Part shown: piece after piece, positions 16,975-26,661 of the stretch
How the letters are laid out: the number at the start of each line of letters is the position of its first letter
Numbering within the stretch: the stretch's first letter is position 1
From: Archaeoglobi archaeon
Lineage (GTDB): Archaea > Halobacteriota > Archaeoglobi > Archaeoglobales > Archaeoglobaceae
Assembly: GCA_029259345.1 (NCBI GenBank)
Contig: JAPDIX010000024.1
Location: 1 to 32,916, forward strand
Length of the DNA stretch: 32,916 nucleotides
Direction: 5' to 3'
Made by a program: the position numbers and the translations under genes
The notes under the pieces: model-generated
Databases searched by the model: none
What the model was told of the DNA's origin: nothing
The model's input: the letters and a program-made list of their open reading frames with translations, nothing else

Positions 16975-18093
16975 TCATCTTTCTGTAGGAGGTTTGTATT
17001 TTTTATCCTTATCTCCGACATACTTCGCTCTCGGCCTTATCAGTCTGTTGTTCTCATATTGCTCGATTACATGTGCCGTCCATCCCGCAATTCTCCCCAT
17101 CGCAAATATGTTGATGAAAAGGTCATCTGGAATTCCGAGGTTCGCATAAACGCTCGCTGAGTAAAAATCAACGTTTGGCAGCAGCTTTTTGTACTTATAT
17201 GCAGCCTTTGCAATAGCCTCGCTTACTTCAAACCACCTTGACACACCCTCCATCGAGAGTTTTTTGGCGAGTCTCTTCAGCAACTCGGCTCTCGGGTCTA
17301 TTACGCCCTTGTAGACTCTGTGTCCGAACCCCATTATCTTCTCCCCCTTCTCTATTTTTTTCTTGACGTATTCCTCCGCCCTTCTTGGCGAAGCAACTTT
17401 TCTCAGCATCTTCATCACTTCCTGCGCAGCTCCACCATGCAGCGGTCCCATAAGAGTTCCGGTAGCTGCGACAATGCACGCATACGTATCTGCGAGCGTT
17501 GATGCTGCAATCCGTGCGGCAAAGGTTGACGCGTTCAGTTCATGCTCGGCATGCAAAATCAAATCCATGTCAAGAGCCCTTTCAGCAGTTCTGCTCGGCT
17601 CTTCTCCGCTGAGCATATATAGAAAGTTTGCTGCATGATCGAGTTCCAGAGTGGGTGGGATTACGTTTTTTCCAGTCCTTATTCTATGATAATATGCAAT
17701 TATGGTTGGAAATTTCGCAATGAGGTTCCTGGCCTTCTCAAGGTTCTCTTCTCTCGTTTTGACGTCAATTTTTCTATCGAGCGATCCAAGGTAACTCGTT
17801 GAAGTTCTCAGAACCACCATCGGGTGGGTGTAAGGGGGCAAATGTGTGAGCAGGCCGATTATCTGAGGTGGCAGTTCTCTCCTCTCGGCCAGTTCAATTT
17901 TAAAATCCTGAAGCTCGTACCTTTTGGGCAGTTCACCGTAAAGAAGAAGATATGCCACCTCTTCATAGCTTGACTTTCGCGCCAAATCTCTTATATCGTA
18001 ACCCCTGTATTCAAGAATGGCCTTCCCGTTTACGAGCTCGATTCTGGATATTTTCGTTTCACACGCAATAACATCTTCCAGACCATCTTTCAT
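16975..18093 (-). CDS. Citrate synthase
   Basis: 'LEYRGYDIRDLARKSSYEEVAYLLLYGELP', 'LHAEHELNASTFAARIAASTLADTYACIVAATGTLMGPLHGGA' and 'GFGHRVYKG'. Start revised to the ATG at 18093, which overlaps the upstream stop. Confidence 0.95.
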   Translation of the reverse strand: MKDGLEDVIACETKISRIELVNGKAILEYRGYDIRDLARKSSYEEVAYLLLYGELPKRYELQDFKIELAERRELPPQIIGLLTHLPPYTHPMVVLRTSTSYLGSLDRKIDVKTREENLEKARNLIAKFPTIIAYYHRIRTGKNVIPPTLELDHAANFLYMLSGEEPSRTAERALDMDLILHAEHELNASTFAARIAASTLADTYACIVAATGTLMGPLHGGAAQEVMKMLRKVASPRRAEEYVKKKIEKGEKIMGFGHRVYKGVIDPRAELLKRLAKKLSMEGVSRWFEVSEAIAKAAYKYKKLLPNVDFYSASVYANLGIPDDLFINIFAMGRIAGWTAHVIEQYENNRLIRPRAKYVGDKDKKYKPPTER

Positions 18094-18094
18094 T

Positions 18095-19606
18095 TCAAAC
18101 ACCTCTCCTACCGTAAACCTCCAGCACCATTCCCGAAACCACAATTGGCCTCTCGGCGTTTGCAACCTCAATTGCGTTATCAAGCTTCCACTCCTTCTCA
18201 GCATAGATCGTGATAAGGGGGTCACCAGCTTTCACAACCTCTCCTCTCTTCTTGTGCACATAAACTCCCGCCCCCTTATCTTTGGGAGCGCCTGCAGTTC
18301 TTGTAATTTCGTTTAGAACGGCTATGTCTATCTCCCTCACATATCCCTCTTTTGCCGCATGGAGAGTGTATCTTTTATCCCCCACAGCAATGTCATCAGC
18401 CTTAACATTCTCATCTCCTCCCTGCGCAGCAACAATCTCCCTGAACTTCTCAAGAGTCTTACCACTCTCGAATATCTTTCTTGCATGCTGATAGCCGTTG
18501 GTAGCAATTCCAGTCATCTCGAAAAGGATTCCCGCTATGCCGAGAGATTTTTCAAGCATGTCCCCCTCAACCTTTCTTTCCATAACTTCCAGAACTTCCT
18601 TAGCTTCAAGTGCAGGACCTATTGCCCTCCCAAGGGGTTGAGAGCCATCAGTCAACGCAGTCGCAACCTTCAGACCGAGATTTCTGCCGATTTCCATCAT
18701 GGAGTTTGCAAAACTCCTTCCCACATCAACGTTCTCGATTTTGGCTTTACTGCCAACTGGAATGTCGATGGCAACAAACTTTGCCCCGCTACCCAGCTTT
18801 TTGGATAGCACACTCGCCATGAGATGGGGCGTGGGACTGAGTTCGAGCTGGTATTCAACTCTGATTATTTTTTCATCTGCCGGAGCTATTCCGGTAGCAG
18901 CGTTCCAGGCTATAACCCCTCCAACTTTCTCGGTTATCTCCTTTATCTCATCAACGCTCAGGTTTACGTTCGCCAGCACCTCCATTGCATCGGCAGTGCC
19001 GCTGGCAGTGGTTATAGCCCTACTTGCGGTTTTTGGAATCAAAAGTCCTGCTGCCGCAACTGTCGGGACAGCGATCAGTGCGAATCTGTTCCCGGGCAGC
19101 CCTCCAACGCTGTGCATGTCCACAACAGTCCCTCTTTCAAAAACGGCCTTTTCTCCAACCTCAACCATTGCCTCAACCATCCACTGAATCTCATCGTTCT
19201 GCATTCCCACAATCTCGTTGGCAAGTATGAAGGTAGACATCTCGATATCGCTAAGGATACCGTCTGAGATATCCTTTATTATTTGTCCGATCTCAACTCT
19301 CTCGTATCTACCACCGTCAAGTTTCTTTCGGATGTATTCGACGGATTTCGGTCTCGCAAAGGGAGTAATTTCAACCACACACTCTTCCTCAATACTGCAC
19401 GTTTCAGCGGTAAAGCTGCATACCCCAACTTCCCCTTGACTTACAAATTCTGAAGCAATTTCAACCTCGGCAACAAATGACCTCTTATCCAGACTAACCT
19501 TAACCCTGTCACCGGGAAGTAAACCGAGTTCAGCAGCATCATCTTGGCTCAGCACAACCGCAACTCTTTCAGTCCTAAGCGGCAGTATTTTTGACTTAAA
19601 CTTCAT
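18095..19606 (-). CDS. AMP phosphorylase / thymidine phosphorylase family, 503 aa
   Basis: 'VDMHSVGGLPGNRFALIAVPTVAAAGLLIPKTASRAITTASGTADAMEVL'; archaeal N-terminal extension 'LPGDRVKVSL'. Confidence 0.92.
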   Translation of the reverse strand: MKFKSKILPLRTERVAVVLSQDDAAELGLLPGDRVKVSLDKRSFVAEVEIASEFVSQGEVGVCSFTAETCSIEEECVVEITPFARPKSVEYIRKKLDGGRYERVEIGQIIKDISDGILSDIEMSTFILANEIVGMQNDEIQWMVEAMVEVGEKAVFERGTVVDMHSVGGLPGNRFALIAVPTVAAAGLLIPKTASRAITTASGTADAMEVLANVNLSVDEIKEITEKVGGVIAWNAATGIAPADEKIIRVEYQLELSPTPHLMASVLSKKLGSGAKFVAIDIPVGSKAKIENVDVGRSFANSMMEIGRNLGLKVATALTDGSQPLGRAIGPALEAKEVLEVMERKVEGDMLEKSLGIAGILFEMTGIATNGYQHARKIFESGKTLEKFREIVAAQGGDENVKADDIAVGDKRYTLHAAKEGYVREIDIAVLNEITRTAGAPKDKGAGVYVHKKRGEVVKAGDPLITIYAEKEWKLDNAIEVANAERPIVVSGMVLEVYGRRGV

Positions 19607-19681
19607 CAGCGGTTAAAGAATCTGCAGAAATATTAACTTTTTCCAAATTAATTTAAAAAAGTTGTAAAATTATATATAAAT

Positions 19682-20603
19682 TTAAAAATATCCTCCAACA
19701 GAGACCTTCAAACCCCTCTCCTCGAGGAAAGTAGCAAAATCGGTGGCAAGCTTCTTGGCATTCTCGACCATTCTTGGTGTTTCCAAGATATATTCCCTAC
19801 CCAGCAACCTGTATTTGTCTCTCGCTAAGGAATGGTAGGGCAGGACATCAACCCTTTCAACTCCAGCACTCTCCAGGACTCCCAAATATCCCTCAAAACC
19901 CTTGTATTCAAAGTTGTAACCGGGAATCACAGGGATTCTGACTATAACCTCCGCTCCACTGTCAACAAGCTTCCTGAGGTTCAAAAGGATGGTCTTGTTG
20001 CCAGCACCACACGTTCTTCTGTGCCTGTCATCTCTGTAATCCTTCAAATCGTAGAGGAAGAAGTCAACAAAGGGCAAGGTTCTCTCGATAACCTCCCATC
20101 TCACGTAACCAGAGGTGTCAACTGCCGTGTTTATCCTCCTGCTCTTACAGGCTCTCAGCAGTGCAAGGAGAAATTCAGACTGAAAGTAAGGCTCACCACC
20201 TGAAAACGTCACCCCCCCCACCAGAGTTTTCGTAGAATACTCTATCCCTTTCAACAAGAGCGATAACTTCCTCAACCGAAACATCCTTTCCAAACATCTC
20301 CAGAGCCCTACCGCTACACGCCTCGACGCATTTACCACATCCATCGCACATCTCCCTGTTTATTTCTATTCCTATCTCTGCTGGAATAATTGCACCTCTA
20401 TCGCAGACTTCAGCGCATTTGTGGCATGACAGACATTTCTCAGCTTTGTATCCGACCTCTGGCTCGAAACTCTGCGACTCTGGATTATGGCACCAGACGC
20501 AATGGAGGGGGCATCCTTTCAGAAATACTGTCGTTCTTATTCCGTAACCATCATGGATCGAGAACCTCTGTATCCTGAATATTCTGCCCTTCATAGCTTG
20601 CAT
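19682..20603 (-). pseudogene. Glycyl-radical enzyme activating enzyme (radical SAM, PflA-like), split by an apparent +1 frameshift in an 8-nt homopolymer
   Basis: ORF 20193-20603 carries 'GCPLHCVWCHNPESQ' (CX3CX2C) plus a ferredoxin-type insert; ORF 19682-20344 carries '..GVTFSGGEPYFQSEF'. With 7 instead of 8 C at 20212-20219 they join as 'FYENSGGGVTFSGGEP'. Confidence 0.85.
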
Positions 20604-22914
20604 GAAACCCTGCGAATTATCTCATCCTGCACGGGTTTTGAGAGTTCCACAAAGTAAGCACTCCACCCGGCAACTCTCACAAGGAGCCATCTGTACTTTT
20701 CTGGCTCTTCCTGAGCCTTTTTCAGAACGTCTGCCTTTAAAATGTTGAACTGAGCGTGCATGCAGCCCAAATCCAACGCACTTTTGATCAGGGCTTTTAT
20801 GATCTCGACACCTTTTGACCCAAGCACATCTTCGCTCAGATTCAAGGTCAGTGATGCTCCGTTAGGTATCTTTGCGTAGTTTATCTTTGAAGCAGACTTG
20901 ATTACGGCAGTAATACCCTCCCTGTCCATTCCAGTTGATGGGCTGACACCCGGATTTAGGGGCTCACCACTTCTTCTACCAGATGACAGTGCTGAAGTAA
21001 AGAACCCGAATCCGACATTTGTGGTCATGGGATAGCAGCCAGCAGCAAAATATCCTCCCCTGAAGTTTCTATGCCTGTTGACTTCATCGCAGTAGAATTC
21101 AAGAACCATCCTTGTGTATTTGTCCGCCCTATCATCATCGTTGCCATACTTCGGGCTCTCAATCAAAATTCTGCGGAGCTCTTCATTGTCAACAAAGTTT
21201 GTCTTGCATGCTTCAATTATCTCCTCTATCGTGTATCCTGCCTCTAAAGCTCTTTCAATAGCTGCAAGTGGATCTCCAACATCAGCAACGCCAACAGCCT
21301 GTATCCCCGTGAAGTTGTATCTCGCTCCACCCCTTGTTACATCTCTGCCCTCTTCAAAGCAGTCTTCAATACAGAGCGACAAAAGCGGTGTTGGTTTTCA
21401 GCATTTGCATGGCCAAGAACATTACATCCTTTTACAACGAGCTTTACGATGTGTGAAAGCTGCTTTCTGAAGTTTTCAATCAGTTCTTCCAGCGTTTTTG
21501 CCTTCCCCGTCTTCACACCAAACTCATGACCAAACTGAATGTCTTTTCCTTCGTTCATTGCATATTCCAGAGCTTTGGCAACATTTATCAGGGCAGCATC
21601 GCTGGATGTGAAGCTGTTACCAAAGGGTGCGATTTCCACGCAGCCGACTGTGGTGTAATTCCAAGCATCTTCATCTCTTACACCTATAGCCCTTAGAGCT
21701 TCAACCGCAACCTCGTCATTAAATAAAGCTATGGCATTACAGCCTGAAGCTATAGCTTCAGCAAGTCTAACCAGAAAATCTTCAGGAGTTCTTTTGCTCA
21801 CTCTCACATGGACGTTCGGCTGCCTAAGCCTTAGCCTGTTCGTAACTTCAAGCATGAGATACGTCAGCTCATTCGTAGCGTCTCTTCCGTAGATGTCGCA
21901 TCCTCCAATTGTTAGAGCCTGATTTGTTGTCTGACCGCTGAAGAACTGTTCAAGCAGTGAGTCAAATGGGGGAACTATCTCGTTTGTCTTAATCCACAGA
22001 TTCGCGAGAATTTCAAACGCTTTATGCTTGTCAATTCTACCCTCCTTCAAGTCTCTGTAGTAGTAGGGATAGAGATACTGGTCAATTCTTCCCATCGAAA
22101 TGGCTTGCTCGTAATTCTCCTGATGAAGAGCGGATTGAACAAGCCATAGAAACTGAACAGCTTCCCAGAAGCTCTCTGGCTTCTCTGCTGGAACTTTTCT
22201 GCAGATTTCTGCGATTTTCAAGAGCTCATCTTTCCTCGTTTCATTCTCAGTCTCTTCTGCAATCCTCTCTGCGAGTTCAGCGTATCTCAGACCGTAATTT
22301 ATTATTGCCTCAGAAACTATTCTTGCTGCATGATAAAATACATACTCCTCTCCCTCATAAACGCCGTTCTCCTCAAGCTCTTTAATCCTCCTTTCACTCT
22401 CCTCCAGAAACCATCTGAAACCTCTTCTCATCAGATATGGATAATTTATTGCTACATGAGATATTCCAGCAAGCTCGGTCAGAACGAAGACCGAGCCAGT
22501 GTAAAGAACGCTCATGATATCGGGCATTAATGGAAACGAAAAGGCCTCAATAGTTCTTTTCTGCCAGTAAGGAGCTATTTCTTCTCTGAGAACTCCTGCA
22601 TCTTCTTCGTCAACAAGCAACCTGTTTGTCTCTCTTTTGGGCAAGGTGTCAAGCTCATTTATCAATCTGAGACCCACACCCTCTGGAAAAAGAATTGCTC
22701 CAGGAGGATTGGGGAGCATGGTTCCAACAATTAATTCGTCATCAAGTATCTGAATAGGTATATTCTCAAGAATATTTTTCAGCGCTTTTGCCTGCCTTAA
22801 TATCATTGGCTCCCCTTCAGTATTCCTCATTGAATCTGTATACAGCTTGGCTCTCTCTACACTGAGACGTGGAGGTTTTGCCAGATTCCCAACAAGTTTC
22901 TCAATTCTGTCCAT
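20591..22914 (-). pseudogene. Glycyl-radical enzyme (PFL2/glycerol-dehydratase-like), split by an apparent 1-nt deletion
   Basis: 'YTTVGCVEIAPFGNSF' active-site Cys region; 'VRVAGWSAYFVELSKPVQDEIIRR' glycyl-radical motif. Frames switch at about 21393; restoring one base gives 'ENPTPLLSLCIEDC'. Confidence 0.87.
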
Positions 22915-22975
22915 GGAATGAGTTAATGATAAATTACTTAAAATTTTCAAAAATTCTTGAAACCATGTAACAAAT

Positions 22976-23144
22976 ATGAACATTCTGGAGATTGCTGAAC
23001 TTTACGGTGAGCCAGATGGGATAAAAGAGGAAAGCATATACTCGAATGGCTTGGAGTTTGCCGGAAGGGAGATTGAGGTTGTGGAAACACTAAGACCGCA
23101 GATGGACTGGAAACTTTTTTCAATTGTTAATTTACTTTCGGCTT
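22976..23144 (+). pseudogene. Fragment of an MBL-fold hydrolase paralog
   Basis: 'ILEIAELYGEPDGIKEESIYSNGLEFAGREIEVVET' resembles 'VLGEVAEVYGKPDSVDESRVIAVEDGQEFDLGGDTLKVFHA' in the intact gene just downstream. Confidence 0.5.
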
Positions 23145-24020
23145 ATGGAAGAGGTTTTACCGCAAATACATCTTATTGACACCCTCAAATACATAGAACT
23201 GGGAATTATCTCAACATATGTTGTAAAACACGATATAGCAGCGATAATAGACCCCGGAACAGCTAAAGGAGCGGACATAATCCTCAAAGAGATTAATGAA
23301 GACTGGAATGTCGAATATATCTGTCCAACGCACATCCACATTGATCACGGGGGAGGGGCGGCTAAGCTTGCAAAGACCTTTGATGCCAGAATCATAGTCC
23401 ACCCGAAAGGTGTTAGGCATGTGGTTAATCCAGAGAAACTCTGGCAGGCTTCAAAAGCAGTTCTGGGTGAGGTGGCAGAGGTCTACGGAAAACCTGACAG
23501 CGTAGATGAGAGCAGGGTTATTGCAGTAGAGGACGGACAGGAGTTTGATCTGGGTGGAGATACGCTTAAGGTATTCCATGCCCCCGGTCACGCACCCCAC
23601 ATGCTCGTCTACTATCTTGTTGACTCCAAAGTGCTATTTCCAGCGGATGCGGTGGGAATGTGCTTTGAAGGTGTCGTCTTCCCGCTAACCCCACCACCCT
23701 TCGATCCAGAATCTGCTGTGAAAACTCTGAGAAGGCTCATGAAGCTTGATGTAGAGTGCGTGGCCTTCACCCACTTTGGCGTTGTTGAAGGAAGCTGGCC
23801 AATCTCGAAGTCCCTTGAAAAAATAGAGGCATGGATGGAGATTGCAAAGGAAGTGGCTGAGGCAGGAGGAGTTGAAGAGTTTGTTGAAAGGCTTAGAAAG
23901 ACGGATGAGGATGTGGAGAAGCTCTTTCAGATGCTGAGTGAAAAGCCAGTCGCCCTGAGTTTCATCTACACCTCAGCCACTGGCATGCTCGACGCAGCCA
24001 AGAGGGGGGTAGTTAGATGA
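23145..24020 (+). CDS. Metallo-beta-lactamase fold hydrolase
   Basis: 'CPTHIHIDHGGGAAKLA' (HxHxDH), 'HAPGHAPHMLVYY', 'LFPADAVG' and 'AFTHFG'. Confidence 0.92.
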   Translation: MEEVLPQIHLIDTLKYIELGIISTYVVKHDIAAIIDPGTAKGADIILKEINEDWNVEYICPTHIHIDHGGGAAKLAKTFDARIIVHPKGVRHVVNPEKLWQASKAVLGEVAEVYGKPDSVDESRVIAVEDGQEFDLGGDTLKVFHAPGHAPHMLVYYLVDSKVLFPADAVGMCFEGVVFPLTPPPFDPESAVKTLRRLMKLDVECVAFTHFGVVEGSWPISKSLEKIEAWMEIAKEVAEAGGVEEFVERLRKTDEDVEKLFQMLSEKPVALSFIYTSATGMLDAAKRGVVR

Positions 24021-25018
24021 GCGAACTCAAATTTAACCCCGATCTGTGCCTAAATTGCAGTACCTACAGCTGTCTCACAAAATGCATAAACCTGAACTAC
24101 GATTTTGAGTCTGCAAGGGAAGAGAGAGTGAAAATTGCTCTGGGAGAGTATAGCAAAGTTCTTGAGGAATGTTATACATGTTACGGTTGCGAAGAATACT
24201 GTGAATTCGGAAATCATCCCTTCTACCGCATGGCTGAACTCCAAGAAAGCTTGGGTGTTAAGAAAATAGATGACGAAAACAGAAGAGCCCTTCTGCAGAG
24301 GTATGATGTTGAGGGGGAATTTATCCCAAAAAAAGTAGGAGGAAAGTTCGTCCACATCTGCCTATTTCCCGAAGTGAAAGAACTGATTAGAGGAGGACTG
24401 TTCGAAGGTTTTGAGGTGATAAGGGGGAGGCATGTCTTCTGCAACATGCTCTATCTCCATTACGGCATGATTTCAGTGGTAAAGGATAGAGCTGAGAGAA
24501 CCATAAAGAACTTGCAAAAGCTCGGTGCAGATGGAATCGTGCTCTATCACGACGAGTGCTACGCATTCTATAAATCCTTCGCTGAGGCATATGGGATCAA
24601 AGTACCCTTTAAATTCGTACATCTCTTCGATTATCTCTACAACCGGCTTAAAGACATGGAAGTGAAACCACTTGGGCTTAAGGTGGTATATCAGCGGAAC
24701 TGTTCCAACAGGTTTATCCCTGAAACGGATAAGACTCTTGACAAGATATTCGAACTGATTGGGATCGAAAGGGTGGATAGAGAGTATGACAGGGAAAGGG
24801 CATTATGCTGCGGTGCTCCATTTGTCCTCTCAAAGGAGTCAGGGAAGTTAGAGGTGCTTCAAAAGAAAAATCTCAATGATATGGCGAATTCGGGAGCAAC
24901 ACACGTGGTTTTCAATTGTCCAATGTGCTACACAACTCTGGCGGAGAGAGTTAAGGCAAAGGGATTGACACCGATAATAGTTAGTGAACTCTGCAGGATG
25001 GCAATTGGAGAGCTTTAA
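24017..25018 (+). CDS. HdrD/GlpC-like Fe-S oxidoreductase with CCG domains, 333 aa
   Basis: N-terminal Cys-rich 'CLNCSTYSCLTKC' and 'CYTCYGCEEYCEFG'; C-terminal CCG signature 'ALCCGAPF...FNCPMCY'. Overlaps the MBL stop. Confidence 0.85.
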   Translation: MSELKFNPDLCLNCSTYSCLTKCINLNYDFESAREERVKIALGEYSKVLEECYTCYGCEEYCEFGNHPFYRMAELQESLGVKKIDDENRRALLQRYDVEGEFIPKKVGGKFVHICLFPEVKELIRGGLFEGFEVIRGRHVFCNMLYLHYGMISVVKDRAERTIKNLQKLGADGIVLYHDECYAFYKSFAEAYGIKVPFKFVHLFDYLYNRLKDMEVKPLGLKVVYQRNCSNRFIPETDKTLDKIFELIGIERVDREYDRERALCCGAPFVLSKESGKLEVLQKKNLNDMANSGATHVVFNCPMCYTTLAERVKAKGLTPIIVSELCRMAIGEL

Positions 25019-25028
25019 AATAAAAAAA

Positions 25029-26450
25029 TCAAATGTCCAAGCAATCCTTAACAGCCCTCTCCTTGTCTTCAACATCCATCATAAACCTTAGAGTGATCAG
25101 TGCAGCAGACGGAGACCCTCCCCCATGAATAGCTCCAACAAAGTGTGACGATGTTGCCCAGAATTCAATGAACTTCACGATCTTCATTCTCTGCTCTGCG
25201 GTGAATTTTTCGCTTGCTTTAAGATAATTCGTTATCTTATCTCCGAGCTCCCCTGTCATATCAAATTCGGAGGGTGAGGTACCAATTGTTCCGCCTGAGA
25301 CATCTATCAGATTGATGAGGGACTTTGTGAATCCTTCGACACCTATCACTTTCCCAGCATTCGCCATGAGCGGGTTTGGCTGCCAGCTATCTTTGGCCTC
25401 ATAGCCCTTAGTTGCCGCTCCAACAGCAATTCCAAAGGCACCCTCACTCACAGCGACCATCTCCGCGATCCTCTGCTGCAAAACTGCCACACTCTCAAGC
25501 CCGTTCGCCTTCAGCATAAGACTTGCCGCTCCAGCCATAGAATCTATGAAACCTGCCTTACATGCAGCCCCAACACACCTGTGTGAAGCAGCAAAGTAGA
25601 TAAGCACGTCTCTCGCTGCCTTCAAGTCCTCAAAAACAAAAACCCTCTCCCAAGGTACAAAGACTTTATCAAAAACCACCATGCATGTTGTTCTGTCTCC
25701 ATATTTTGCATTTCCTGGCTCAAATTCCCCACCTTCTCTCTGCTTCGCCTGAACACCAGTATTCTGGATCACATACTTCACACCCTCGTCTTCAGGTGTA
25801 ACTGCAAAGACAATTGCAAATTCTTCCTCACCCTGCTTAAATGTCTGCGTGGGAAGGACAAAGTTAACGTCGGCAGCAAAAGCCCCACTCTGAGAAATTT
25901 TGGCCCCGCTGACGACTATCCCGTCCTCTCTCTTTTCGACAACATGGATAAACATTTCTCTCTGATCTGCCGGCCTTTTACTTCTGTCACCCTTAACATC
26001 TGTCAGTGCAGCCGTGCAGGAGTAGTCCTTCTTCTGAATCTCTTTAAGCAATTTTAAAAATCTCTGGTGGTAATCCGTTCCCTCTCTCTCATCCAGAGCC
26101 TTTGTTGCCGGATAAATGGCATTTATGGCATCACAACCCGTGCAGCGATAGTTGCAGGTTGCAGTTCTCTTGCTGAGCTCTCTCTGGTACTCGTATCTCG
26201 CAATAAGATCTTCAGGAGTCTTGTTTACATAATTCAGCCTGTTTACCTTCTCTCCCACAAGATCAGAGTATGGGGAGAACTCCTCTCTTGTTTTTGCAAG
26301 TTCGTAGGTGTAGGCAAAGGCATTAACAGTCGGTCTGATATTGGGGTGGTCAACAAAATTGTCGAGTTTCCTCCCAAGCACGTAAACGTCCCTCTTATAT
26401 TCTCTAAGTCGCTCGATATACTTTTCTGGAGAGCCAATCATCAAAACCAC
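25029..26450 (-). CDS. 4-hydroxybutyryl-CoA dehydratase / 4-hydroxyphenylacetate 3-hydroxylase family protein, 473 aa
   Basis: 'CNYRCTGCDA' and 'ASHRCVGAACKAGF' reproduce the C-x3-C ... H-x6-C pattern of 4Fe-4S ligands; family-wide similarity. Confidence 0.87.
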   Translation of the reverse strand: MVLMIGSPEKYIERLREYKRDVYVLGRKLDNFVDHPNIRPTVNAFAYTYELAKTREEFSPYSDLVGEKVNRLNYVNKTPEDLIARYEYQRELSKRTATCNYRCTGCDAINAIYPATKALDEREGTDYHQRFLKLLKEIQKKDYSCTAALTDVKGDRSKRPADQREMFIHVVEKREDGIVVSGAKISQSGAFAADVNFVLPTQTFKQGEEEFAIVFAVTPEDEGVKYVIQNTGVQAKQREGGEFEPGNAKYGDRTTCMVVFDKVFVPWERVFVFEDLKAARDVLIYFAASHRCVGAACKAGFIDSMAGAASLMLKANGLESVAVLQQRIAEMVAVSEGAFGIAVGAATKGYEAKDSWQPNPLMANAGKVIGVEGFTKSLINLIDVSGGTIGTSPSEFDMTGELGDKITNYLKASEKFTAEQRMKIVKFIEFWATSSHFVGAIHGGGSPSAALITLRFMMDVEDKERAVKDCLDI

Positions 26451-26661
26451 CTCTTTTATTTCTCATTAACACAAAATCTTTTTAAAAATTGCTATTTTGC
26501 TCCTAAAATAACTGAACTTTCGATGTCACCGGGAATGGGTCTGACCCAGTTTTTCGTAACACCAATCAATAGAGAGCATATACCACGGTTGTATGACTGA
26601 AAAGACTTTAAAAGTTCAGAGGTAAGGCTCAACATACCCTCTTGACATGGGGTGGTAGCAG

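Noticed and set aside
18359-19267. Several plus-strand ORFs of 147-162 aa
   Set aside because: All antisense to AMP phosphorylase, whose family identity is clear.
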